This document shows positions 9,016 through 17,327 of a DNA stretch of 64,000 bases, piece by piece (within the stretch, counting starts at the first letter, position 1; each line of letters opens with the position of its first letter). The notes beneath the pieces were generated by a model. That model searched no databases and was not told the DNA's origin. It was given only the letters and a program-made list of their open reading frames with translations. Location: positions 124,001 to 188,000 of the forward strand of contig NZ_JACHYN010000004.1 of NCBI RefSeq assembly GCF_014192915.1, read 5' to 3'. The translations under genes and the position numbers were made by a program. This DNA is from Azospirillum sp. OGB3 (GTDB lineage: Bacteria > Pseudomonadota > Alphaproteobacteria > Azospirillales > Azospirillaceae).

Positions 9016-10245
9016 ATGTCTGACCTGCGCATCGACGGCGACCGCCTGTGGCGGACCCTGATGGACCTCGCGACGATCGGCGCGACGCCGAAGGGCGGCC
9101 TGTGCCGGCTGGCGCTGACCGACCTCGACCGGGAAGGCCGCGACCTCTTCGTGCGCTGGTGCGAGGAGGCCGGCTGCACCGTGACCGTGGACGAGGTGGG
9201 CAACATCTTCGCCCGCCGTCCGGGCCGCAACCCCGACCGCCCCGCCGTCTGCATGGGCAGCCACCTGGACACCCAGCCGACCGGCGGCCGCTTCGACGGC
9301 ATCTACGGCGTGCTGGCCGGGCTGGAGGTCATCCGCAGCTTCAACGACCAGGGCATCGAGACGGACGCCCCCATCGACCTGATCGTCTGGACCAACGAGG
9401 AGGGCGCGCGCTTCTCCCCGCCGATGCTGGGCTCCGGCGTGGCGATGGGCGTCTTCACGCTCGACCATGTGCTGGACATCCGCGACACCGACGGAGTCCG
9501 GCTGGGCGACGAGCTGGCGCGCATCGGCTACAAGGGCGAGGTCCCGGTCACCGGCCACGCCATGGGCGCCTATTTCGAGGCGCACATCGAGCAGGGCCCG
9601 GTGCTGGAGGCCGAGGACGTCGAGATCGGCGTAGTCACCGGCGCGCAGGGCCAGCGCTGGTACGAGGCGACGGTGACGGGCCGTGAATCCCACGCCGGGC
9701 CGACGCCGATGCGCCTGCGCCGCGACGCGCTGGCGGGTGCGGCCGTGATGATGGAGGCGGTGGAGACCATCGCGCTGGAGGTCGGCGGCGACGCCTGCTC
9801 GACCATCGGGCGCGTCCAGGTGCACCCGGACTCCCGCAACGTCATTCCGGGCCGCGTCTGGTTCACCATCGACCTGCGCAACCCGGACCCCGACGCGCTG
9901 GCCCGCATGGACGCCCTGCTGCGCGAGCGGCTGGCCGCCATCGCGGACAAGCGCGGCCTGACGCTGGAGCTGACCGACTTCTGGGCCTTCCCGACCACGC
10001 CCTTCGCGCCGGAGCTGGTCGGCCATGTCCGCCGCTCGGTGGAGCGGCGCGGCCTCAGCCACCGCGACATCGTGTCCGGGGCCGGCCATGACGCGGTCTA
10101 TGTCGCGCGCAAGGTGCCGACGGCGATGATCTTCATTCCCTGCGAAAACGGCCTCAGCCACAACGAGGCGGAGAACATTAAGCCCGAGCACGCTGCGTCC
10201 GGCTGCGCGGTGCTGGCCGACGCGGTTCTGGCCACGGCTGGATAA
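9016..10245 (+). CDS. M20-family Zn-dependent amidohydrolase (N-carbamoyl-amino-acid hydrolase / allantoate amidohydrolase type)
   Basis: A 409-residue amidase of the AllC/HyuC/beta-ureidopropionase branch of M20. Ligand residues are visible: GSHLDTQPTGGRFDG (H83, D94), TNEEGARF, FEAHIEQGP, and the late His in NGLSHNEAE. Members cleave N-carbamoyl or similar amide groups from amino acids or ureides. It is the second M20 hydrolase in the operon, after the deacylase at 1398, which suggests two successive deblocking steps on one substrate. The substrate cannot be chosen from sequence alone. Confidence 0.9.
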   Translation: MSDLRIDGDRLWRTLMDLATIGATPKGGLCRLALTDLDREGRDLFVRWCEEAGCTVTVDEVGNIFARRPGRNPDRPAVCMGSHLDTQPTGGRFDGIYGVLAGLEVIRSFNDQGIETDAPIDLIVWTNEEGARFSPPMLGSGVAMGVFTLDHVLDIRDTDGVRLGDELARIGYKGEVPVTGHAMGAYFEAHIEQGPVLEAEDVEIGVVTGAQGQRWYEATVTGRESHAGPTPMRLRRDALAGAAVMMEAVETIALEVGGDACSTIGRVQVHPDSRNVIPGRVWFTIDLRNPDPDALARMDALLRERLAAIADKRGLTLELTDFWAFPTTPFAPELVGHVRRSVERRGLSHRDIVSGAGHDAVYVARKVPTAMIFIPCENGLSHNEAENIKPEHAASGCAVLADAVLATAG

Positions 10246-10255
10246 AGCATAATTC

Positions 10256-10280
10256 CCCCTCTCCCCAGAGGGGAGAGGGG
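10256..10280. repeat. CCCCTCTCCCC palindrome
   Basis: Eleven-base arms CCCCTCTCCCC/GGGGAGAGGGG with a three-base loop, in the 60-base gap between the amidohydrolase and deacetylase genes. It belongs to the same dispersed palindrome family as those at 12933, 13051, 14065 and 34528. Confidence 0.65.
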
Positions 10281-10305
10281 ATCAATTCACTCCGGGAGCC
10301 TGTCC

Positions 10306-11367
10306 ATGCGCTACGTCTTTGCCGAGGCCCAGTTGCGCCATCGTCCGCCGACCTTCCTGGTGCGCGGCCAGCCGAAGCCCTCGCCGGAGAAGGCGGAACG
10401 GGCGGAGGCGCTCGTCGGCTCCCTGCGGGCACGCGGCGCGACGGTGGAGGAGCCGCCGTCCTACGGCGCCGGCCCGCGCGCGGCGGTGCACTCCGCCGAT
10501 TACCTGCGCTTCCTGGAAACCGCCCACGCCCGCTGGTCGGTCCTGCCCGACGCGTCGGAGGTCATCGTCCCCAACGTCCACCGCAACACCGACATGGCCG
10601 AGTATCCGACGGGCATCGTCGGTCAGGCCGGCTGGCACATGGCGGACACCGCCTGCCCGATCGGCGCCGGCACCTGGGAAGCGGTCTGCGGCGGCGCCGA
10701 CACGGCGGTCCACGCGGCGCTGATGGTGGCGAGCGGTCGGGAGCGCGCGGCCTACGCCCTGTGCCGCCCGCCGGGGCACCACGCGTCCCGCGACATGGCC
10801 GGGGGCTTCTGCTACATCAACAACGCCGCCGTCGCCGCCCAGGCGATGCTGCCGGTGCTGGCCCAGCAGGGCCGCGCGCCGCGCGTCGCCGTCTTCGACG
10901 TGGACGTCCATCACGGCAACGGCACCCAGGCCATCTTCTACGAGCGCGACGACGTGCTGGTCGTGTCGATCCACGGCGACCCCAACAATTTCTACCCCTG
11001 GTTCGCCGGCTACGCGCACGAGCGCGGCAAGGGCCGCGGCCTGGGCAGCAACCTGAACATCCCCCTGCCCATGGGCACCGAGGAGTCCACCTTCCTCGAC
11101 GCGGTGGACGGAGCGCTGACCCACATCGCCGCCTTCGGGCCGGAGGCGCTGGTGCTGTCGCTGGGCTTCGACACCTACGTCGGCGACCCGCTGGCCTTCT
11201 TCAAGGTGACGACGCCGGGCTTCGCCACGCTCGGCCGCAAGATCGCCGGCGCCGGCCTGCCGACCGTCGTGGTGCAGGAGGGCGGCTACGACTGCGACGC
11301 GTTGGCGGTGAATCTCGCCAGCTTCCTGGACGGTTTCGAGGGCGGACTCACGGAGGCGGCACGATGA
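10306..11367 (+). CDS. Histone-deacetylase-family protein (acetylpolyamine amidohydrolase type)
   Basis: A 353-residue class II HDAC/acetylpolyamine amidohydrolase-like enzyme, expected to remove acetyl groups from amines such as acetylputrescine with a zinc ion. Landmarks: the paired active-site His in RPPGHHASRD (H158, H159), Zn ligands in FDVDVHHGNGTQ (D200, H202), a further acidic ligand in LGFDTYVGDP, and the catalytic Tyr in QEGGYD near the C-terminus. The stop overlaps the next start by four bases (ATGA). It is the third deacylating hydrolase in this island, so a poly-acylated or polyamine-like substrate is plausible. Confidence 0.92.
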   Translation: MRYVFAEAQLRHRPPTFLVRGQPKPSPEKAERAEALVGSLRARGATVEEPPSYGAGPRAAVHSADYLRFLETAHARWSVLPDASEVIVPNVHRNTDMAEYPTGIVGQAGWHMADTACPIGAGTWEAVCGGADTAVHAALMVASGRERAAYALCRPPGHHASRDMAGGFCYINNAAVAAQAMLPVLAQQGRAPRVAVFDVDVHHGNGTQAIFYERDDVLVVSIHGDPNNFYPWFAGYAHERGKGRGLGSNLNIPLPMGTEESTFLDAVDGALTHIAAFGPEALVLSLGFDTYVGDPLAFFKVTTPGFATLGRKIAGAGLPTVVVQEGGYDCDALAVNLASFLDGFEGGLTEAAR

Positions 11368-12926
11368 CCAGCGGAGAAATCCCGGGCGCGGAAATTCTGG
11401 TCCGGACGCTGGTGGCGAACGGCGTCGACACCTGCTTTGCCAACCCCGGCACGTCGGAGCTTCACGCGCTCGCCGCTTTCGACAGCATGCCTGGCGCGCG
11501 CTGCGTCCCGACGCTGTTCGAAGGGGTGGCGACGGGCGCGGCGGACGGCTACGCCCGCATGTCCGGCCGCCCGGCGGCCACGCTGCTGCATCTCGGGCCG
11601 GGGCTGGCGAATGGCCTCGCCAACCTGCACAACGCCCGGCGCGCCTGCGTGCCGATGGTCAACATTGTCGGCGACCACGCGACGTGGCACCGCGGCGTCG
11701 ATGCGCCGCTGACCTCCGACGTGGAAGGCTTGGCGAAGCCCATGTCGGCCTGGGTGCGCACGGTGCCGGACGCGGCCTCGGTCGCCGCCGACACGGCGGA
11801 GGCCATCCGCGCCGCTCTGACCCCGCCCTGCGGCGTGTCCACCCTGATCCTGCCGTCGGACTCCTCCTGGGACGACACGGCGGCAGTGGAGCCGACCATC
11901 GTCGTGCTGCCGGCCCCCGCCGCCCCGGAAGCCGAGGCCCTGCGTGCCGCCGCCGACGCCCTGCGGAGCGGCGAGCGTGTGGTGGTCCTGCTGAACGGCC
12001 GCGCCACGCGGACGGAGGGGCTGGCCCTGGCCGGGCAAATCGCCGCCGCGACCGGCGCCACACTCTACGCCCACACCGGCGCCACCCGCATCGAGCGCGG
12101 GGCGGGCCGCGTGACGGTGGAGCGCTTCCCCTACCCCATCGACCTCGGCATCGCGGCGCTGGCCGGGGCGAAGCATATCGTCCTGATCGGTTCGGGGGAG
12201 CCGGTCGGCTTCTTCGGCTACCCCGACAAGCCCAGCCGTCTGGCTCCGGAGGATTGCCGCATCCACACCGTCGCCCCGCCGGGTGCCGACGCTCTCGCCG
12301 CCCTGCGCTGGCTGGTCGAGGCGGTGGGCGCCGCCGGCACGCCGGTTCCGGTGCAGCCGCTCGCCCTGCCCGAACCGGCGACCGGTGCTCTCACCGCCGA
12401 CAGTGTCGGGCAATCCCTGGCGGCCCTGCTGCCAGAGGGCGCCATCGTGGTGGACGAGGGGATTTCCTCCAGCCCGATGGCCTACACGGCCTGCGCCGGG
12501 GCGCGCCCGCACGACTGGCTGACCATCACCGGCGGGGCCATCGGCATCGGCATGCCGCTGGCGCTGGGTGCGGCCATCGCCTGCCCCGACCGCAAGGTGG
12601 TGACCGTCCAGGCGGACGGCAGCGGCATGTACACGCTCCAGGCCCTGTGGAGCCAAGCGCGCGAGCAGGCCGACGTGGTGACCATCATCTTCGCCAACCG
12701 CCGCTACGGCATCCTGCAATGGGAGTTGGGCAACCTTGGCTTCCGGGACATCGGTCCGAACGCCCGCAACTGCACGGAGCTGGGCCGCCCCGACCTCGAC
12801 TGGGTGGCGCTCGCCCGCGGCATGGGGGTGGAGGGCGGACAGGCCACCGACGCGGAGAGCTTCAACCGCCTGCTGACGACCGCCTTCTCCCGCAAGGGTC
12901 CCTTCCTGATCGAAGCGGTGATCTGA
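11364..12926 (+). CDS. Thiamine-diphosphate enzyme, acetolactate synthase large subunit-like
   Basis: A 520-residue ThDP-dependent enzyme of the acetolactate synthase / benzoylformate decarboxylase superfamily. The catalytic Glu region is TLFEGVATGAADGYARMSG near residue 50, and the C-terminal ThDP/metal motif appears as ADGSGMYTLQ...FANRRYG, with Ala in place of the first Gly of the usual GDG. The middle domain is present but no regulatory small-subunit gene is adjacent, so a catabolic 2-keto-acid decarboxylase or carboligase is more likely than valine/isoleucine biosynthesis. The start at 11364 overlaps the upstream stop; the longer open frame upstream is a shadow of the deacetylase. Confidence 0.88.
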   Translation: MTSGEIPGAEILVRTLVANGVDTCFANPGTSELHALAAFDSMPGARCVPTLFEGVATGAADGYARMSGRPAATLLHLGPGLANGLANLHNARRACVPMVNIVGDHATWHRGVDAPLTSDVEGLAKPMSAWVRTVPDAASVAADTAEAIRAALTPPCGVSTLILPSDSSWDDTAAVEPTIVVLPAPAAPEAEALRAAADALRSGERVVVLLNGRATRTEGLALAGQIAAATGATLYAHTGATRIERGAGRVTVERFPYPIDLGIAALAGAKHIVLIGSGEPVGFFGYPDKPSRLAPEDCRIHTVAPPGADALAALRWLVEAVGAAGTPVPVQPLALPEPATGALTADSVGQSLAALLPEGAIVVDEGISSSPMAYTACAGARPHDWLTITGGAIGIGMPLALGAAIACPDRKVVTVQADGSGMYTLQALWSQAREQADVVTIIFANRRYGILQWELGNLGFRDIGPNARNCTELGRPDLDWVALARGMGVEGGQATDAESFNRLLTTAFSRKGPFLIEAVI

Positions 12927-12932
12927 AACAGG

Positions 12933-13073
12933 CCCTCTCCCGTCCCGGGAGAGGGAGGGGGCCCATGGCGCAGCCATGGGGAGGGTGAGGTCCGGCACGA
13001 AGACGGCACTGATTCTTGGATTGACCCTCACCCGCCCGCTGACGCGGGCACCCTCTCCCGGGACGGGAGAGGG
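12933..13073. repeat. Composite element with perfect 23-bp terminal inverted repeats
   Basis: The segment 12933-12955 is the exact reverse complement of 13051-13073, and each is itself nearly palindromic (CCCTCTCCC...GGGAGAGGG). Inside are GAGGGTGAG and its counterpart CCCTCACCC. The 141-bp unit fills the gap between the ThDP enzyme and the BKACE gene. The structure is that of a MITE- or BIME-like intergenic element; no transposase is seen. Confidence 0.7.
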
Positions 13074-13108
13074 GATCGGGGAGAAGAAGAAACAACAGGG
13101 AGGACAGC

Positions 13109-14053
13109 ATGACGACGCCCAGGAAGAGCGCGCGCAAAGTCATCATCACCTGCGCGGTCACCGGTTCCATCCACACGCCCAGCATGTCGCCGCACCTGCC
13201 GGTGACGCCGGACCAGATCGCGGCGGAGGCCATCGCCGCGGTGGAGGCCGGGGCGGCCATCGTCCATCTGCACGCCCGCGACCCGGAGACCGGCCGCCCC
13301 ACCCAGGACCCGGAGCTGTTCCAGCGCTTCCTGCCGCGCATCAAGCAGGCGACGAAGGCCGTGGTGAACATCACCACCGGCGGCAGCGCCGCCATGACGG
13401 TGGAAGACCGGCTGCGCCCCGCCGCGCAGTTCCAGCCGGAGGTCGCGTCGCTCAACATGGGGTCGATGAATTTCGGCCTGTTTCCCATGCTGAACCGCTT
13501 CACCGCGTTCCAGCACGACTGGGAGCGCACCTATCTGGAGAACAGCCGCGACCTCGTCTTCAAGAACACCTTCCAGGACATCGAGCACATCCTGAAGACC
13601 TGCTCCGGCAACGGGACGCGCTTCGAGTTCGAGTGCTACGACATTTCCCACCTCTACACGCTGGCCCATTTCCTCGACCGCAAGCTGGTGACGCCGCCGC
13701 TGTTCGTGCAGTCGGTGTTCGGCATCCTGGGCGGCATCGGCCCGCATCCGGAGGACGTGATGCACATGAAGCGCACCGCCGACCGGCTGTTCGGCGACCA
13801 GTATGTGTGGTCGGTGCTGGGCGCCGGGCGCAACCAGATGCCCATCGCCACCCAGTCGCTGGCCCTGGGCGGCAACGTGCGCGTCGGGCTGGAGGACAAT
13901 CTGTGGGCCGGTCCGGGCCGCCTCGCCACCTCCAACGCCGAGCAGGTCGCCATGGTCCGCACGCTGATCGAGGGGCTGGCGCTTGAGGTCGCCACCCCGG
14001 ACGAGGCCCGCGCCATGTTGTCGCTGAAGGGTGGCGACGCGGTGAGGTTCTGA
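13109..14053 (+). CDS. Beta-keto acid cleavage enzyme (BKACE, DUF849 / 3-keto-5-aminohexanoate cleavage family)
   Basis: A 314-residue BKACE-family enzyme. Members use zinc to condense a beta-keto acid with acetyl-CoA, releasing acetoacetate and a new CoA ester. The Zn-binding motif HLHARDPETGRP is present (H53, H55), as is the N-terminal KVIITCAVTGS strand and the LGAGRNQMP segment typical of the family. RBS GGGAGG precedes the ATG. Family members act on 3-keto-5-aminohexanoate, dehydrocarnitine and many others, so the substrate is open. It gives the island a step converting a keto acid to central metabolites. Confidence 0.92.
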   Translation: MTTPRKSARKVIITCAVTGSIHTPSMSPHLPVTPDQIAAEAIAAVEAGAAIVHLHARDPETGRPTQDPELFQRFLPRIKQATKAVVNITTGGSAAMTVEDRLRPAAQFQPEVASLNMGSMNFGLFPMLNRFTAFQHDWERTYLENSRDLVFKNTFQDIEHILKTCSGNGTRFEFECYDISHLYTLAHFLDRKLVTPPLFVQSVFGILGGIGPHPEDVMHMKRTADRLFGDQYVWSVLGAGRNQMPIATQSLALGGNVRVGLEDNLWAGPGRLATSNAEQVAMVRTLIEGLALEVATPDEARAMLSLKGGDAVRF

Positions 14054-14064
14054 CCAAGAATAAA

Positions 14065-14087
14065 CCCTCTCCCCTCTGGGGAGAGGG
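14065..14087. repeat. CCCTCTCCCC palindrome, identical to that at 34528
   Basis: Ten-base arms CCCTCTCCCC/GGGGAGAGGG around TCT, 12 bases after the BKACE stop. The 23 bases are identical to 34528-34550. It may act as a terminator or mRNA stabiliser. Confidence 0.65.
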
Positions 14088-14138
14088 AATTTCAGTTGTG
14101 AAAGCCGTGCATCCACCCCACACCCGGAATCCCATGCC

Positions 14139-15077
14139 ATGATAAGCCGCGCTCGGGCGCTGGATCTGTCGCTGGTGGGCCTCATCAGCGTCTGCTGGGG
14201 CCTGAACTGGCCCGCCGTCAAGATCATCCTCACCCAGATCCAGCCCTGGACGCTGCGCAGCCTGGGCTTCGCCATCGGGGCGGCGGTGCTGTTCGCCTAC
14301 GCGCGGTCGCGCGGGGAATCGCTGGCCGTGCCGCGCGGGCAGCGCTGGCCGCTGGCCGCCGTCGCGCTGCTGAACATGGCGGGCTTCAACATCTGCTCCG
14401 CCTTCGGGCAGATGAACATGGCAACCTCGGGCGCGGCGATCATCGCCTACACCATGCCGGCCTGGGCGACGCTGCTGGCGATCCCGATCCTGGGCGAACG
14501 GCCCGGCCCGCGCCAGTGGATGGGGCTGGCCTGCGGGCTGACGGGTCTGGCCGTTCTGCTCGGCCCCGATCTGCTGCGGCTGGGCGCCCTGCCGCTCGGC
14601 CCCGCCTTCATGCTGACCGGCGCGCTGAGCTGGGCGCTGGGCAATGTCCTGATCAAGCGGACGGCCTGGACCATGGGGCCGAACGCCATCACCGGCTGGC
14701 AGTTCGCCATCTCCCTGCCGGTGGTGCTGCCCTTCGCCCTGGCGCTGGACCCCGCCCCGACGCTGGCCCTGGAGCCGCAGGTGCTGGTGGCGCTGGTCTT
14801 CCACATCCTGGTGGCGATGGTCGGCGGCTATCTGCTGTGGTTCGCCATCGTGCGGCGGCTGAGCGTCGCGCAGGCCTCGGTCAGCTCGCTGATCGTGCCG
14901 GTGATCGGCGTGACCGGTGCCATCGTCGTGCTGGGCGAGACGCCGCCGCTGCGCACCTACGCCGCGCTGGCGCTGATCCTCTGCGCCGTCCTGCTGGTCG
15001 TGATGGTCCGCGACAAGCGGCCCGCACCCGCCCCGGCGCCAGTCACGGCGGAGCCGCGGGGGGCAGGTTCTCCCTGA
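14139..15077 (+). CDS. EamA/DMT-family transporter
   Basis: A 312-residue inner-membrane protein with about ten predicted helices in two EamA repeats, the standard DMT (RhaT/EamA, YdcZ-like) layout. The N-terminus SLVGLISVCWGLNWPAVKI is the typical first helix of amino-acid/metabolite exporters. It probably exports an amino acid or pathway intermediate, but DMT specificity is not readable. Its last 35 bases overlap the 3' end of the convergent LacI-type regulator gene. It is the last plus-strand gene of the first catabolic island. Confidence 0.9.
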   Translation: MISRARALDLSLVGLISVCWGLNWPAVKIILTQIQPWTLRSLGFAIGAAVLFAYARSRGESLAVPRGQRWPLAAVALLNMAGFNICSAFGQMNMATSGAAIIAYTMPAWATLLAIPILGERPGPRQWMGLACGLTGLAVLLGPDLLRLGALPLGPAFMLTGALSWALGNVLIKRTAWTMGPNAITGWQFAISLPVVLPFALALDPAPTLALEPQVLVALVFHILVAMVGGYLLWFAIVRRLSVAQASVSSLIVPVIGVTGAIVVLGETPPLRTYAALALILCAVLLVVMVRDKRPAPAPAPVTAEPRGAGSP

Positions 15078-16131
15078 AGATGACCTCGATGCGCGGCGGC
15101 TCCACGCCGTGCATCGCCTCGCGGCCCGCGCGCAGGTTGGCGAAGACGGCGGCGCAGCTCATCAGGGCGCTGCGCGGGTCCTGGGTGATGACCGCCTCCA
15201 TCGTGCCGTCGATCAGAAGCGAGCGCGTTTCCGGCGTGAAGCCGTGGCCGATGAAGACGACCTCGCGCTCCCGCCGCGCCTCCTTCAGCGCGCGGGCCAC
15301 GCCCTCCGCCCCACCGCCGATGGTGTAGATGCCGGCGAGGTCGGGGTGGTGGCTGAGCAGCGTCCGCGTCTGCCGGTAGCTCTTGGCCTCGTCGTCGTGG
15401 GCCTCGCGCAGCCCCACAACCTCGATGGCCGGGGCCATCTCCTTCAGAACGTTCAGGAATCCCAGCTCGCGGTCCTCATGCGCGCGGTAGCTGAGGCTGC
15501 CGGCGATCATCGCGACCTTGCCCGCCCGCCCGCCGAGGAAGCGAGCGAACAGGTAGCCCGCCGTCCGCCCCGCCGCCCGGTTGTCGAGCCCGACATAGGC
15601 GGCCCGCCGGCAGTTCTGCACGTCGGAGATCAGCGTCACCGTCGGCACGTTGCGCGCCGCCAGCTCGTTCACCGCCTCGCGCACCGCCGGATGCTCCAGC
15701 GCCATGAAGGCCACCCCGTCGACCTTGCGCCAGTGCTGGAGCAGGCTGCGCGCCAGCAGGTCGGGGTTGAAGCTCTTGATGAACTCCACCTGCGCGCGGA
15801 TGCCCAGCGGGGCCAGCGCCGATTCCGACTGGCGGATGAGCTGGCCGAGCCGCGTCAGGTAGCGGTTCGTCCCGTCGGGCAGCAGGAAGGCCAGCCGCAC
15901 CGGCTTCGGCCCGAGCGCCGCGCCAAGGTCCGATTCCGGGATGTAGTCCAGCTCCGCCGCCGCCTTCATCACGCGCTGCACGGTCGCCGGGCGCACGCCG
16001 GGGCGGTGGTTCAGCACGCGGTCCACGGTGGCGGTGGACACGCCGGACAACCGCGCGATGTCGGCGATCCGCGGCAGTCCACGGGCGTTTTCGGGGGGTG
16101 CGGCGACGGCGTCCGCATCATCCTGCATCAC
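15043..16131 (-). CDS. LacI-family transcriptional regulator
   Basis: A 362-residue LacI-type regulator. The N-terminal HTH and hinge are clear at about residues 19-65 (IADIARLSGVSTATVDRVLN, then VRPATVQRVMKAAAELDYIP). The rest is a type I periplasmic-binding sugar sensor domain. It is divergent from the TRAP transporter operon at 16263, with 131 bases between the starts, so it probably represses that operon and is released by the imported sugar acid or an intermediate. The 3' end overlaps the convergent EamA gene by 35 bases. Confidence 0.95.
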   Translation of the reverse strand: MMQDDADAVAAPPENARGLPRIADIARLSGVSTATVDRVLNHRPGVRPATVQRVMKAAAELDYIPESDLGAALGPKPVRLAFLLPDGTNRYLTRLGQLIRQSESALAPLGIRAQVEFIKSFNPDLLARSLLQHWRKVDGVAFMALEHPAVREAVNELAARNVPTVTLISDVQNCRRAAYVGLDNRAAGRTAGYLFARFLGGRAGKVAMIAGSLSYRAHEDRELGFLNVLKEMAPAIEVVGLREAHDDEAKSYRQTRTLLSHHPDLAGIYTIGGGAEGVARALKEARREREVVFIGHGFTPETRSLLIDGTMEAVITQDPRSALMSCAAVFANLRAGREAMHGVEPPRIEVIFRENLPPAAPP

Positions 16132-16176
16132 GGCTCAAAACCCTCCAATCCCATCAAATCACATCATCATTCGCGT

Positions 16177-16205
16177 TTGACACAGGCCATTCGCGCACAT
16201 ACCGT
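16177..16205 (+). promoter_or_regulatory. Candidate sigma-70 promoter for the TRAP operon
   Basis: A perfect TTGACA at 16177-16182 is followed after 17 bases by TACCGT at 16200-16205, a poor -10 match. It lies in the LacI/TRAP divergent region 58 bases upstream of the TRAP binding-protein start. Confidence 0.4.
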
Positions 16206-16262
16206 CCAACCAACAATCACCGTCGAACATCAAACTACATCAACGTTTCCTGGGAGGAAAGC

Positions 16263-17306
16263 ATGAACCCGCTCTCGCGCCGCACTATGCTCAAGGGGTT
16301 GGCCGCCACTCCGGCGGTTGGATTGGCCGCGGGGGCCGGCACCGCCACGCTGATCGGCGCGCCGCGCATCGCCCGCGCCGCCGAGTTCGACTTCAAGTAC
16401 GGCAACAACCTGCCGCTGACCCACCCGCTGAACGTCCGCTCGCACGAGGCGGCGGAGCGCATCCGCCGCGAGACCAACGGCCGGGTCGACATCCAGATCT
16501 TTCCGAACAACCAGCTCGGCGGCGACACCGACATGCTGTCGCAGGTGCGCAGCGGCGGCATCACCTTCTTCACGCCATCGGCGCTGGTCATCGCCACGCT
16601 GGTCCCGGTGGCCGCCATCAACGCCGTCGGCTTCGCCTTCGCCGATTACGGGCAGGTCTGGTCCGCCATGGACGGCAAGCTGGGCGAGCATGTGCGCGGC
16701 GCCATCTCCAAGGTCGGCCTGCACGCCTTCGAGAAGATGTGGGACAACGGCTTCCGCCAGATGACCAGCGGGGCCAAGCCGATCCAATCCGCCGCCGACA
16801 TGGACGGGCTGAAGATCCGCGTGCCGGTCAGCCCGCTCAGCATCGCCATGTTCAAGTCGCTGTCCGCCGCCCCGGCCAGCCTGCAGTTCTCGGAGGTTTA
16901 TTCCTCGCTGCAGACGCGCATCGTCGACGCGCAGGAGAACCCGCTGCCGATCATCCAGGTCGCCAAGCTGTACGAGGTGCAGAAGTACTGCGCCCTGTCC
17001 AACCACATCTGGGACGGCTTCTGGTTCATCGCCAACGGACGCGCGTGGCGCGGCCTGCCGCCCGACCTGCAGAAGATCGTCTCCACCGCGATCAACGACG
17101 CCGGCGTGCAGCAGCGCGAGGACATCAAGGCGCTGAACCAGTCGGTGCAGGCCGACCTGCAGTCCAAGGGCCTGGCCTTCAACCAGCCCTCCCCCGACAG
17201 CTTCCGCGCCAAGCTCCGCGACAGCGGCTTCTACGGCGAATGGAAGGGCCGCTTCGGCGACGAGGCCTGGGCGCTGCTGGAAAGCGCCGTCGGCAAGCTC
17301 GCCTAA
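16263..17306 (+). CDS. TRAP transporter substrate-binding protein (DctP type)
   Basis: A 347-residue periplasmic DctP-family receptor. It starts with a twin-arginine signal (LSRRTMLKGLA at 4-14, Ala-rich core, ending near ARAAE at about 40), unusual but known for TRAP receptors. The mature protein has the family segment VDIQIFPNNQLGGDTDMLSQ, and the conserved ligand-binding Arg region is likely MDGLKIRVP. The ATG at 16263 follows GGGAGGAA; the frame is open further upstream but without a good RBS. It works with the fused permease encoded 21 bases downstream to take up an organic acid, most likely a sugar acid given the neighbours. Confidence 0.94.
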   Translation: MNPLSRRTMLKGLAATPAVGLAAGAGTATLIGAPRIARAAEFDFKYGNNLPLTHPLNVRSHEAAERIRRETNGRVDIQIFPNNQLGGDTDMLSQVRSGGITFFTPSALVIATLVPVAAINAVGFAFADYGQVWSAMDGKLGEHVRGAISKVGLHAFEKMWDNGFRQMTSGAKPIQSAADMDGLKIRVPVSPLSIAMFKSLSAAPASLQFSEVYSSLQTRIVDAQENPLPIIQVAKLYEVQKYCALSNHIWDGFWFIANGRAWRGLPPDLQKIVSTAINDAGVQQREDIKALNQSVQADLQSKGLAFNQPSPDSFRAKLRDSGFYGEWKGRFGDEAWALLESAVGKLA

Positions 17307-17327
17307 AGAACGGCCTGTAGAACGGCT

